Shown here one piece after another: positions 7,391 through 16,254 of a stretch of 64,000 nucleotides of DNA. The translations under genes were made by a program, and so were the position numbers. The DNA is from Mesorhizobium sp. YM1C-6-2 (GTDB lineage Bacteria; Pseudomonadota; Alphaproteobacteria; Rhizobiales; Rhizobiaceae): NCBI RefSeq assembly GCF_003666685.1, contig NZ_RCIZ01000003.1, positions 1 through 64,000 of the forward strand, read 5' to 3'. The notes under the pieces were generated by a model. It saw only the letters and a program-made list of their open reading frames with translations, was not told where the DNA came from and did not search any database. The stretch's first letter is position 1, and each line of letters starts with the position of its first letter.

Positions 7391-7465
7391 TTGCCACATG
7401 CTGGCCAGCAGGCCGGCGCGGCGTTTCCGGCAAGGGCCGCGCGGGCAAAGCATCGGAAGGACGAT

Positions 7466-8443
7466 ATGAGCGACAAGGACAATCCGTTCGGCGGCATGGG
7501 CGGCCAGTATTCCACCAATGTCAGCTACGGCTCCGCCGAGCCCGGGCACGGCAACGGCTCGGCCGCGCCGCCTTTGGCGGTCAAGGACGTGACGACGGCC
7601 AGCTTCACCGCCGACGTCATCCAGGAATCGCGGAAACTCCCGGTGCTGGTCGATTTCTGGGCGCCCTGGTGCGGCCCATGCAAGCAGCTGCAGCCGGCGC
7701 TGGAGAAGGTCGTGGCCGCCGCCGGCGGCGCGGTGAAGCTGGTCAAGATGAACATTGACGAGCATCCGGCGATCGCCGGGCAGCTCGGCATCCAGTCCAT
7801 CCCCGCCGTCATCGCGTTCCAGAACGGCCAGCCCGTCGACGGCTTCATGGGCGCCGTTCCCGAAAGCCAGATCCGCGACTTCATCGAAAAACTCGTCGGC
7901 AAGAATGGCGGCCAGCCTCAGGTCGCCGAGGCGCTGGCGGCCGCCAAGCAGGCGCGCGAGGCGGGCGACCTTCAGTCCGCCGCCGGTCTCTACGACGCCG
8001 TGCTGCAGGACCAGCCGGACAATGTCGAGGCCATTGCCGGGCTTGCTGATATCCTGTTCGACGCGGGCGACCAGGCCGGCGCCGAGGAGGTGCTCGCCCG
8101 CACGCCGGCCGACAAGCAGGAAAACGCGGCGATCGCGGCGGTCAGGGCGAAGATCGACCTTGCCGCGGAGGCGGCCGGGCTCGGCGATCCGGCAGCACTT
8201 GAGCGACGGCTCGCCGAAAATCCCGGAGACCATCAGGCGCGGTTCGAGCTTGCCATGATCCAGAATGCGCAGGGAAAGCGCGACGAGGCGGCCGACAATC
8301 TGCTCGCCATCGTCAAGGCGGACCGGACATGGAACGACGACGGCGCAAGGGCCCAGCTGCTGAAACTGTTCGAGGCCTGGGGCATGACCGACGAGGCGAC
8401 GCTGTCGGCGCGCCGGAGGCTTTCGTCGCTGCTGTTCTCCTAG
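7466..8443 (+). CDS. cnoX: CnoX-like thioredoxin with C-terminal TPR region
   Basis: A 325-residue cytosolic co-chaperone. A low-complexity start (about 35 residues) precedes a thioredoxin domain (about 40-150) with the redox motif Cys69-Gly-Pro-Cys72 in FWAPWCGPCKQ. The rest is helical tetratricopeptide-like sequence (REAGDLQSAAGLYDAVL and following). This domain pair is that of CnoX/YbbN, which protects substrates and hands them to GroEL; the intact CGPC differs from the inactive SxxC of E. coli YbbN. The ATG at 7466 is chosen because GGAAGG lies upstream and the longer frame from 7391 has no conserved sequence. Confidence 0.85.
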   Translation: MSDKDNPFGGMGGQYSTNVSYGSAEPGHGNGSAAPPLAVKDVTTASFTADVIQESRKLPVLVDFWAPWCGPCKQLQPALEKVVAAAGGAVKLVKMNIDEHPAIAGQLGIQSIPAVIAFQNGQPVDGFMGAVPESQIRDFIEKLVGKNGGQPQVAEALAAAKQAREAGDLQSAAGLYDAVLQDQPDNVEAIAGLADILFDAGDQAGAEEVLARTPADKQENAAIAAVRAKIDLAAEAAGLGDPAALERRLAENPGDHQARFELAMIQNAQGKRDEAADNLLAIVKADRTWNDDGARAQLLKLFEAWGMTDEATLSARRRLSSLLFS

Positions 8444-8569
8444 CGGGTTTTTCGACCTCAGGCACTCTTGCCGGCGGGATGACGACAGGCGGCGGCTGCA
8501 AGCCCGCGGCTCAAGCCTTGCGATTTCCGCGCGGCGCACCAGATTGTCTGGAGGAAGCGGAGGAATGCG

Positions 8570-9241
8570 GTGCAGGCAGGCAATTTCAACTACCGGCGCG
8601 TGGCAGACCTGCCGTCCGTGATCCCGGTCTTTCCGCTTCCGGCGGCGCTTCTCCTACCGGGCGGCCGCATGCCGCTCAACATATTCGAGCCGCGCTATTT
8701 GCAGATGGTCGATGCGGCGATGGCCGGCGAACGGCTCGTCGGCATGATCCAGCCGGGTTTCGACGGCGTGCTGCGCGAGGACGGTGAGCCGGAGCTCGTG
8801 AATGTCGGCTGCATGGGCCGTATCACGTCGCTGACCGAAACCGGCGACGGCCGCTACATGATCGCGCTGCAAGGCGTCTGCCGGTTCCGCATCGCCGAGG
8901 AGCTGGAGGTGAAGACGCCGTTCAGGCAGTGCCGCATCTCGCCTTTCGGCACCGACCTGGAGGAAGACCGGTCCGGCGCGGAGGTCGACCGGCCGTCACT
9001 GCTCAAGGCGTTCCGCTCCTATCTCGAGGCGAACGATCTCGACGCCGACTGGAACAGCGTCAGCCGGGCGGAGAACGCCATGCTCGTCAATGCGCTGTCG
9101 ATGATGGCGCCCTACGGTCCCGCCGAGAAACAGGCGCTGCTGGAGGCGCCCGACCTGAAGAGCCGGGCCGAGACGCTGATCGCGCTGACCGAGATGGCGC
9201 TGGCGCGCGACAATGAGGATTTCGGATCGAGCCTGCAGTAG
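8570..9241 (+). CDS. Lon N-terminal (LON substrate-binding) domain protein
   Basis: A 223-residue protein consisting only of the N-terminal substrate-binding domain of Lon. IPVFPLPAALLLPGGRMPLNIFEPRY (residues 18-43) is the hallmark segment, followed by VGMIQP and a GRITSL...GRYMIALQGVCRF block. There is no ATPase or protease domain, as usual for this free-standing family, whose role is unclear. The GTG start at 8570 follows GGAGGAATGCG. It precedes the Trm112 gene by 27 bases, so they probably share a transcript. Confidence 0.85.
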   Translation: MQAGNFNYRRVADLPSVIPVFPLPAALLLPGGRMPLNIFEPRYLQMVDAAMAGERLVGMIQPGFDGVLREDGEPELVNVGCMGRITSLTETGDGRYMIALQGVCRFRIAEELEVKTPFRQCRISPFGTDLEEDRSGAEVDRPSLLKAFRSYLEANDLDADWNSVSRAENAMLVNALSMMAPYGPAEKQALLEAPDLKSRAETLIALTEMALARDNEDFGSSLQ

Positions 9242-9268
9242 GGGCTGGGTGGGGCAAGGGAAGAGATC

Positions 9269-9493
9269 GTGAGCGAAGTCCAGCGCAAGTCCGGCATCGA
9301 TGTGAAAATGCTCGAACTGCTCGCCTGCCCCCTCACGAAAGGGCCGCTGGTCTGGGACGAGGAGCGCTGCGAACTGGTCTCGAAGCTCGCCAAGCTCGCC
9401 TATCCGGTGCGCGACGGCATTCCGGTCCTGCTGCCGTCGGAGGCGCGCACCATCGACCTGGATGCGGCGACGCCGCTGCCGGAGGGGCGGTAG
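9269..9493 (+). CDS. Trm112/UPF0434 family protein
   Basis: A 74-residue protein with the Trm112 layout: [18 protein letters not shown], then [18 protein letters not shown]. In eukaryotes and archaea Trm112 activates methyltransferases; bacterial homologues such as YcaR are less understood. Only one Cys of the family's zinc-binding set (CPLTKG) is present, which is common in alphaproteobacteria. The GTG start follows GGGAAGAG. It is convergent with the imuC end. Confidence 0.85.
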   Translation: MSEVQRKSGIDVKMLELLACPLTKGPLVWDEERCELVSKLAKLAYPVRDGIPVLLPSEARTIDLDAATPLPEGR

Positions 9494-9526
9494 GTCAGCC
9501 GGCACAGGCCCGTCGCCGGTCCGCGC

Positions 9527-12500
9527 TCATTGGAAGTTCCGTCCCTTCGGCATGACGCTGCCGGCCTTGCGGGTCAGCGTCTCGGCATCCGCCGTCCCGA
9601 CGGGAGCGTTCCTCCTGATGAAGGGCGCGAGCTTTCGCCGGTCCTGCGCGTCTGCGCCGGGGCGGGCCGGTTGCGCTGCCGTGGCTGAGTCTTGCGTGAC
9701 TTCCTCCAGCAGGACCGAGAGCCAGGGCGTCAGATCCTCGATCGTCTCGGCGACGATGTGCACGACACCCGATTCGGACTGCAGCCTGCCGGCCACGCGG
9801 ACGAATTTGGAACTCATGATGACCGGCAGAAGCCGCGCGAAATCGCGCTTCCACACGATGACGTTGGCGATGCCCTTGTCATCCTCCAGCGTCAGGAAGA
9901 TCGCATTGCCCTTGCCCGGGCGCTGCCGCACGAGAACCAGCCCGGCCACGGAGACGCGGCTCTTGTCCGGCACGAACGGCAGCCGCTCGTTGGGCGTGAC
10001 GCCAAGGCCGTCCAGCCGGTCGCGCAGGAAGGAGAGAGGGTGCGCCTTGAGCGAGAGGCCGAGCGAGCGATAATCGTGGATGACGTGCTCGCCCGGCGGC
10101 ATGACAGGCAGCTTCGTAGCCGGCTCATTGTCCGGGAGGCGGACGCCGGGCCGGTCGAACAGAGGCATGGTCTCGGCGGCGGCTTTCCGATCGAGCGCGC
10201 GGACCTGCCAGAGGGCGGCGCGGCGGTCGAGGCCGATCGAGCGGAAGGCGTCGGCCTGGGCGAGCTTTTCGATCTCGTCGACGTCGAGGCCGGAGCGCAG
10301 CCAGACGTCGCGCACGGTGGCGTAGCCGTCGCCGCGCCGGGCGACGAACACTTCCATACGGTCCTCCGCCAGGCCCTTTATCTGACGGAAGCCGAGGCGG
10401 ACGGCGTGATCGGTCCTGATGACGCCGCGCATTTCGGCATGGCGGTCGAGGATACGGCCGGGGTCGAACTCGTCCTGCTCCAGCGTGCAGTCCCAGGCGG
10501 AAAGATTGACGTCGGCCTCGCGGATTTCGACGCCGTGGTCGCGGGCGTCGCGCACGAGCTGGGCCGGCGCGTAGAAACCCATTGGCTGGGAGTTGAGGAT
10601 CGCGGCGCAGAAGACGTCGGGATAGAAGGTCTTGAACCAGCAGGACGCGTAGACGAGCAGCGCGAAGGAGGCGGCGTGGCTTTCCGGAAAGCCGTATTCG
10701 CCGAAGCCTTCGATCTGCTTGAAGCAGCGGGTTGCGAACTCTTCAGGATAGCCCTTTTCGACCATCGCCTGGATCAGCCTGTCGCGATACAGATGAATGG
10801 TGCCGTTGCGCCTGAAGGTCGCCATGGCGCGGCGAAGCTTGTCTGCTTCGCTGGGTGAAAAGCCGCCGATGTCGATGGCGATCTTCATCGCCTGTTCCTG
10901 AAAGAGCGGAACGCCCAAAGTGCGGCTCAAGATCGCTTCGAGCTCGGGTTTGTAATACTCAACCTTCTCCAGTTCCATGCGCCGGCGCAGATAGGGATGC
11001 ACCATGTCGCCCTGGATGGGGCCGGGTCGAACGATGGCAACCTCGATGACGAGGTCGTAGAATTTTCTTGGCCTGAGGCGGGGCAGCATCGACATCTGCG
11101 CGCGCGACTCGATCTGGAAGACGCCGAGCGTGTCGGCGCGGCAGATCATGTCGTAGACTTGAGGCTGCTCCGGTGGGATTGTTGCGATGGAAACGATTGG
11201 TCTGCCGTCCTCATCGCGTGCGTCGTAATGATGCTTCAGCATGTCGAAGCAACGCCGCAGGCAGGACAGCATGCCGAGTGCCAGGATATCGACCTTCAGA
11301 AGGTTGACCGCGTCGAGATCGTCCTTGTCCCATTCGACCATCTTGCGCTCGTCCATCGCGGTCTTGACGATAGGCACGATCTCGTCGAGCCGATCCTTGG
11401 TGATGACGAAGCCGCCGACATGCTGGGAGAGATGGCGCGGACACCCGAGGATTTCGTTGGCGAGATCGATCACATGGCGTGAGCGCGGGTCGGTCTTGTC
11501 GAGACCGCCGGCCCTGGCTTCCGTCTCGCCCATCTTCTCCGACGACCAGCCCCAAATCGAACCCGCCAGCGCGCCGCGAATATCGTCCGATAGGCCCATC
11601 GCCTTGGAGACTTCGCGCAGGGCGGAGCGGCCGCGGTAGCTGATGACGGCGGCGGCGAGCGCGGTGCGCTTCTTGCTGTATTTCTCGTAGATGTATTCGA
11701 TGATCTTATCGCGTTTCTCATGCTCGAAGTCGACATCGATGTCGGGCGGTTCATCCCGCTCGACAGAGATGAAACGGTCGAACAGGACCTCGCTGCGCTT
11801 GGGGTCGACGTCGGTGATGCCGAGGCAGTAGCAGATCACCGAATTGGCAGCCGAGCCGCGTCCCTGGCAAAGCACACCTGCCTTCTCGGAGCGCGCAAAA
11901 CGGACGATATCATGCACGGTGAGGAAGTAGCGCGCATACTTCTTGACGGCGACGATCTCGAGTTCGTGCCGAAGAAGTTCCGAGACCTTTTCGGGAATAG
12001 TCCCGTGGTAGCGGCGAGCAGCGCCTTCCCATGCCAGGCGCTCAAGCTCTGTCTGTGGGTCGACACCTTCCTCGGTGGTCTCCTCGGGATAATTATGTTT
12101 GAGCTCGCTGAGCGAAAATGTCAGCTCGCCGGCAAAGCGGACCGTCTCGGCGATCGCCTGCGGATGGTGCTTGAACAGGCGGGCCATCTCGAGCGGCGCC
12201 TTCATGTGCCGCTCGACATTCGCATGGAGTTCGAAACCGGCTTCCGACACGGGAACGTTGAGCCGGATCGCGGTGAGCACGTCCTGCAGCGAGCGCCGCT
12301 CGGCGGCATGATAAAGTACGTCGTTGGTCGCCATCAGCCGCATGCCGGCCGTGGCGGCGAGGGCGGCGGCCTGCTCCAGCCTGAGAGGGTCGTTGCCGGA
12401 ATAGGCGGGCGCCACGGCGAGGCGGATGTTTTTGCCGAAACGGCCGACGAGGCCCTGCAGGACGGCGAGGGTTTCGTCGGTGTCGGCTTCGAGATCCGGC

Positions 12501-12922
12501 AGCACCGCCAGCGACATGCAGTCGCCGAACTCAAGCAGGTCAGCAAGGTGGACGAGCGGCGCGCCCTTTGGGCTTTCATCGCGCAGATTTGCCTGGGTAA
12601 GAAGCCGGCAAAGATTCCCCCAGCCATTGCGATCCCTGGGATAGGCGAGCACGTCGGGCGTGCCGTCGCAGAAGACCAGCCGCGCGCCGGGATGATAGGG
12701 AAAGGCGATGGGCTTTCCGTCCGGGCCGGTATCGACAGTCTTCGACTGGCTCCAGGCCCGCACCACGCCCGCCACCGTGTTGCGGTCGGCAAGCCCCATG
12801 CCGGCATGCTCAAGGCCGAAGGCGGCAAGCACGAGTTCTTCCGGCTTGGAGGCTCCGCGCAGGAACGAAAAATTCGACTGGACGCCGAATTCGACATAGG
12901 GAGGCTCAGCGGGAACGCTCAT
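9527..12922 (-). CDS. imuC: error-prone DNA polymerase ImuC (DnaE2)
   Basis: Catalytic C-family polymerase of the SOS-induced mutasome, working with ImuA and ImuB. A PHP domain comes first (YVEFGVQSNFSFLRGASKPEE), then the polymerase core with PDIDVDFEHEKRD, the metal-binding palm motif, then GFGEYGFPESHAASFALLVYASCWFKTFYPD, and an OB domain near the C-terminus (VSVAGLVLVRQRPGKGNAIFL). The length of 1131 residues is normal for DnaE2. The ATG at 12922 overlaps the imuB stop (ATGA), which shows translational coupling. The open frame extends to 13156, but that part is imuB in another frame. Confidence 0.93.
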   Translation of the reverse strand: MSVPAEPPYVEFGVQSNFSFLRGASKPEELVLAAFGLEHAGMGLADRNTVAGVVRAWSQSKTVDTGPDGKPIAFPYHPGARLVFCDGTPDVLAYPRDRNGWGNLCRLLTQANLRDESPKGAPLVHLADLLEFGDCMSLAVLPDLEADTDETLAVLQGLVGRFGKNIRLAVAPAYSGNDPLRLEQAAALAATAGMRLMATNDVLYHAAERRSLQDVLTAIRLNVPVSEAGFELHANVERHMKAPLEMARLFKHHPQAIAETVRFAGELTFSLSELKHNYPEETTEEGVDPQTELERLAWEGAARRYHGTIPEKVSELLRHELEIVAVKKYARYFLTVHDIVRFARSEKAGVLCQGRGSAANSVICYCLGITDVDPKRSEVLFDRFISVERDEPPDIDVDFEHEKRDKIIEYIYEKYSKKRTALAAAVISYRGRSALREVSKAMGLSDDIRGALAGSIWGWSSEKMGETEARAGGLDKTDPRSRHVIDLANEILGCPRHLSQHVGGFVITKDRLDEIVPIVKTAMDERKMVEWDKDDLDAVNLLKVDILALGMLSCLRRCFDMLKHHYDARDEDGRPIVSIATIPPEQPQVYDMICRADTLGVFQIESRAQMSMLPRLRPRKFYDLVIEVAIVRPGPIQGDMVHPYLRRRMELEKVEYYKPELEAILSRTLGVPLFQEQAMKIAIDIGGFSPSEADKLRRAMATFRRNGTIHLYRDRLIQAMVEKGYPEEFATRCFKQIEGFGEYGFPESHAASFALLVYASCWFKTFYPDVFCAAILNSQPMGFYAPAQLVRDARDHGVEIREADVNLSAWDCTLEQDEFDPGRILDRHAEMRGVIRTDHAVRLGFRQIKGLAEDRMEVFVARRGDGYATVRDVWLRSGLDVDEIEKLAQADAFRSIGLDRRAALWQVRALDRKAAAETMPLFDRPGVRLPDNEPATKLPVMPPGEHVIHDYRSLGLSLKAHPLSFLRDRLDGLGVTPNERLPFVPDKSRVSVAGLVLVRQRPGKGNAIFLTLEDDKGIANVIVWKRDFARLLPVIMSSKFVRVAGRLQSESGVVHIVAETIEDLTPWLSVLLEEVTQDSATAAQPARPGADAQDRRKLAPFIRRNAPVGTADAETLTRKAGSVMPKGRNFQ

Positions 12923-14616
12923 GCCGAGACGCCCTGCAGATACCAGCGCGGCGCGGCATCCTTCCTGTAGAGGCCCTCGCGGTAGATCCAGAAACGGTGG
13001 CCGTCGGTGTCCTCGACGCGGAAATAATCGCGGGTCATCCGCGCTGTTTCGGCCGCTACGGCTTCCCTCTCCGCTTTTTCCCGTTTCGCTTCTCTTTCCT
13101 CCTCGTCCTTTTCGTTCTCGTCCGCCTTGACCTCGGGCTTGCCGTGCAGCCACCATTCGGGCGCGACACGCTCGGGTCCTTCGGCGCGCGCCACACGGTG
13201 CATGGCGCGTCGCCAGCGGAAATTGAGCGGCGGGCCTTCCGGGATTTCCGTCACCGGCACGTCGATCGGTTCGGGGCGGGAGAGCAATCTCAGCGGGCGT
13301 TCGGGAGCGCGGCGGGAGGGGGAAAAATCGACGTTTTTCCTGGGAGCCGCCGGCGCTTTTTTCGCCGGCGGCTCGCCGTCGGCGGGCACAAAGGACGCGG
13401 CGCGCTCGGGCAGGTGGCTCTCGACCAGAAGCGGCGTCAGCATGGCGGTCCGTCCGAGACGGGCGCGCACGCGGTCGGAGAAGAGCGCGACGTCCTCGTC
13501 CGCCACGGCAGCCTTGCCGTCGAGATCGGCCTGCAGCGTGTCGAGCGCCGCCGTCTCGAAGGCTGAAAGACGCACGAGATCGAAGCCGTAGCCGGGTTCG
13601 AGCGCTGCGCCGAGCGCGGCCAGCCTTTCGCGAAAAAGCCTGTAGATCAGAGCCGGCTCGCGCAGCGGCAGCGACGCGCGGGCCGCGATACGCGAGACCG
13701 CGCCGTCGACCCTGAAGAGCAGCAGTTCGAACAGCCGGGCGCCCTCGCCGCGCCGTTCGAGGTCGCGCTTCAGGCTCCGGGCGAGCATGGGGACGAGCCG
13801 CTCTATGTCCTCGACCAGGCCGATCGGCTCAGCGAGATGCCGCTCGACCGAAAGGACAGGAACAGGCAGGCGCGGCGAGACGGCTTCCTCGACCTCGCCC
13901 AGCGCCTGGTCGAGCCGCAGGAGCAGCATGGCGCCGAAGCGGCGGGCGAGCGGCGCGCGCGGCACCGCCAGGATGGAACCGACCGTGCGCAAGCCGACGC
14001 TTTCGAGACTGGCGATCGTTTCCGGCCCGAGCCTCAGGACGAACAGCGGCAGGCTTTCGAGAAAGGATCGCTCCTCTCCTTCCTGCAGGACTTTTCCCGG
14101 AAGCGAAAAGCGCGCCGCCGCCCAGGCCGCTCCCGGCGTCGGGCCGAGCGCGGCCCTTGTGCGAAAGCCCTGCTCGAAAAAGCTGGCGAGCATGCCGTCG
14201 AGCAACGCTTCCTCGCCGCCGAAGAGATGCGCGCAGCCGGTGACGTCGAGGAACAGGCCATCCGTCCCGTCGAGCGCCACCAGCGGCGTATAGCGGTCGC
14301 ACCAGTCGGCCAGAGCCTCGAGCAGCCTGCGGTCCGCCGCCGGATCCTCGGCGACGACCTCGATCGCCGGATACATGGCGCGCGCGTCGGCGATCCCCAT
14401 GCCGGGCTTCAGCCTCAGGTGCTGCGCCGCCTCATCCAGCGCGGCGATGCGCTGGGTGTTGTTTTCCTGGCGGCTGACGACCAGCGGCGGCCGGCCCTGC
14501 CGAGGGTGGGAACGCCAGGAGCGTCCCAGCCGCTGCCGCAGCAGGCGCTCGGTGCTCAGATGCGGGAACCACAGGGACAGGATTCTCCGCCGTTCTTTCC
14601 TGAAGGGCGCGTGCAT
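12919..14616 (-). CDS. imuB: Y-family polymerase-like mutasome subunit ImuB
   Basis: A 565-residue Y-family protein that bridges ImuC to the beta clamp and is itself catalytically inactive. The N-terminus RRILSLWFPHLSTERLLRQRL is typical. The palm positions that carry acidic residues in active Y-family enzymes are not conserved in the expected way (TPLVALDGTDGLFLDVTGCAHLFGGE keeps part of the motif). The C-terminal tail ends in GLYRKDAAPRWYLQGVSA. The clamp-binding motif was not pinpointed. The start lies inside the 3' end of imuA, and the stop overlaps imuC. Confidence 0.9.
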   Translation of the reverse strand: MHAPFRKERRRILSLWFPHLSTERLLRQRLGRSWRSHPRQGRPPLVVSRQENNTQRIAALDEAAQHLRLKPGMGIADARAMYPAIEVVAEDPAADRRLLEALADWCDRYTPLVALDGTDGLFLDVTGCAHLFGGEEALLDGMLASFFEQGFRTRAALGPTPGAAWAAARFSLPGKVLQEGEERSFLESLPLFVLRLGPETIASLESVGLRTVGSILAVPRAPLARRFGAMLLLRLDQALGEVEEAVSPRLPVPVLSVERHLAEPIGLVEDIERLVPMLARSLKRDLERRGEGARLFELLLFRVDGAVSRIAARASLPLREPALIYRLFRERLAALGAALEPGYGFDLVRLSAFETAALDTLQADLDGKAAVADEDVALFSDRVRARLGRTAMLTPLLVESHLPERAASFVPADGEPPAKKAPAAPRKNVDFSPSRRAPERPLRLLSRPEPIDVPVTEIPEGPPLNFRWRRAMHRVARAEGPERVAPEWWLHGKPEVKADENEKDEEEREAKREKAEREAVAAETARMTRDYFRVEDTDGHRFWIYREGLYRKDAAPRWYLQGVSA

Positions 14617-15388
14617 GGCTGTTCCATTCCAGAGTGAAGCGGGTAGGGGGGGCGGTTCGGTTCTTGCTGATCTCGACGAGGAAGGCCGGCGGGCCGATCG
14701 AACCGGCGAGCGGCTTTCCCAGGATACGGCGCCGGCCGGCGGGGGCCGATCTCACGATGAGCCGGAAGGGCGCCGCGGTCGGCTCGGGCCCGGCCGTCTG
14801 GCGCAGCAGGAACAGCGGATGGCCGGCATCGCGGGCGCGACGATGAAGCCTGCGCGTCGCCGTCAGATCGAGATGGGGGGAGATGCCGCGGGTCTCCAGG
14901 AGCACGGCCGAGAACCCGTCGAGCGCGGCGGCCTGCTCGGCGATCCACAGCGCATCGGCCAGCTTCTGCGCCTGTGCGACCAGGAGGCGGGCGGGGTCGA
15001 TGCCGTAGAGAAAACGGATACCCGGCGGATAGGGCAGACCCGCCTCGCGGAAGCTTTCGGTCATGCCGATCCACAGAAGCGGGGCCTGGCGCGCTTCGAG
15101 GACAAGCCGGACGAGGGCCAGCGCGAAGCCGGCGGCGGCGCCCGCGTCGCGGGTCTCCGGGGCATGGATTTCGGTCAGCCCCGTCGCAGGCAGACCGCCA
15201 CCCAGCACCGCGTCGAAACGCCCGGCGCCGGTGACGAGCAGGTCGCCGCCATCAGGCACTCCGCCATGCCGGACAAGGTCGATATCCTCGGCTTCCCCGC
15301 CGAGGCGTTCGGCAAGGCGGCCTTCGATCTTCGCGATCTGACGGCGCAAGGACGCAATGGTTCCACGCGCCACGGCAGAGGGTGCCAT
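14432..15388 (-). CDS. imuA: ImuA, RecA-like SOS mutagenesis protein
   Basis: First gene of the SOS mutasome operon, a degenerate RecA-type protein needed for ImuB/ImuC mutagenesis. It has an N-terminal helix (IASLRRQIAKIEGRLAERLG), then FDAVLGGGLPATGLTEIHA at the position of the RecA Walker A region, then ALALVRLVLEARQAPLLWIGM. The last roughly 60 residues after RFTLEWNSH are Pro/Ala/Arg-rich and overlap imuB by 185 bases; they look unlike a folded domain. A perfect SOS box lies 24 bases upstream of the ATG. Confidence 0.85.
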   Translation of the reverse strand: MAPSAVARGTIASLRRQIAKIEGRLAERLGGEAEDIDLVRHGGVPDGGDLLVTGAGRFDAVLGGGLPATGLTEIHAPETRDAGAAAGFALALVRLVLEARQAPLLWIGMTESFREAGLPYPPGIRFLYGIDPARLLVAQAQKLADALWIAEQAAALDGFSAVLLETRGISPHLDLTATRRLHRRARDAGHPLFLLRQTAGPEPTAAPFRLIVRSAPAGRRRILGKPLAGSIGPPAFLVEISKNRTAPPTRFTLEWNSHARALQERTAENPVPVVPASEHRAPAAAAAGTLLAFPPSAGPAAAGRQPPGKQHPAHRRAG

Positions 15389-15411
15389 GACGTTCAGCTC
15401 TTCCGAAATAT

Positions 15412-15426
15412 GTTCCTGTTATGTTC
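15412..15426 (-). promoter_or_regulatory. LexA (SOS) box of the imuABC operon
   Basis: GTTC (15412-15415), seven bases, then GTTC (15423-15426): an exact match to the alphaproteobacterial LexA site GTTC-N7-GTTC. It sits 24 bases from the imuA start, where bound LexA would block transcription. Confidence 0.85.
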
Positions 15427-15569
15427 TAATAGATTCCAGAGCCCATCCGAAGAGTCAAGCGGACTCCGGGAGAATTTATTCCTCTTCGAGGCGGGATGTT
15501 TTCCTTAATCGCCGAACAGCCTCGAAACGAAGAGACCGAACGGCTATATGCTCCGGCAAAGGAAGCAGA

Positions 15570-15995
15570 ATGGCCCGTATCTACCAGACCCGCTCATGGC
15601 ACGACCAGATGTCGCCCTCGATCGAGGAGCTCGAACTCCTGGCGCTGGAGGCCTATGCGCATCTGCCGGAGCAGTTCCGCTCGCTCACCGGCGAGATCGT
15701 CATCCAGATCGCGGAATTCCCGACCGACGAGATCATGGACGACCTGGCGCTGGAGAGCCCCTTCGACCTGCTCGGCCTGTTCGAGGGCCGCGGCATCGCC
15801 GAACGCTGGAATCCGCAGACCGGCGAGGGGCCGAACCGGGTGACGCTCTACCGCCGCGCCATCCTCGACTACTGGGCCGAGAATGACGAGACGCTGGGCT
15901 CGATCGTCACCCATGTACTGATCCACGAGATAGGCCATCATTTCGGCCTGTCGGACGACGACATGGAGAAGATCGAGGAAAACGCCGATCAGTAG
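15570..15995 (+). CDS. zinc metallopeptidase-family protein (HExGHH)
   Basis: A 141-residue protein of the COG3824 type (MpnII/DUF1025-like). The zinc site is HEIGHH (119-124) followed by FGLSD, with a helix before it (GSIVTHVLI), as in minimal metzincin-like peptidases. Substrate unknown. The ATG at 15570 is chosen because GGAAGC precedes it and similarity starts at MARIYQTRSW. The longer upstream frame overlaps imuA. Its stop overlaps the convergent DUF1737 gene by 7 bases. Confidence 0.85.
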   Translation: MARIYQTRSWHDQMSPSIEELELLALEAYAHLPEQFRSLTGEIVIQIAEFPTDEIMDDLALESPFDLLGLFEGRGIAERWNPQTGEGPNRVTLYRRAILDYWAENDETLGSIVTHVLIHEIGHHFGLSDDDMEKIEENADQ

Positions 15996-16195
15996 TCGGC
16001 GAGCTTAATCTCCGGGCCGTAGTCGACGCCGTCGACATCCTTCACGACGCCCTGACCGCAGCGCATCGCCTTCGTTTCGGCGTCGAAGGCGTAGGTCGGC
16101 GAGCCGTAGAGGTGCCAGCCCTTGTTCAGGGCTGCCGTCACCTTGTGGCAGAAGGTGGCGTCGTCCGGCCCGCTGAGAAATCGATAAAGCCGCAT
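15989..16195 (-). CDS. DUF1737 small protein
   Basis: A 68-residue protein, MRLYRFLSGPDDATFCHKVT followed by ALNKGWHLYGSPTYAFD. The KGW-LYG-P-Y pattern is characteristic of DUF1737, a small family of unknown function. The ATG follows AGGAGAGAC. It is the second gene of a minus-strand pair after the lyase, from which it is separated by 59 bases. Confidence 0.8.
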   Translation of the reverse strand: MRLYRFLSGPDDATFCHKVTAALNKGWHLYGSPTYAFDAETKAMRCGQGVVKDVDGVDYGPEIKLADY

Positions 16196-16254
16196 TGCAG
16201 TCTCTCCTGTAGCCGCCCCGGTATTCGGTCCGCCGGCGATCAGAGCACCGGCAA

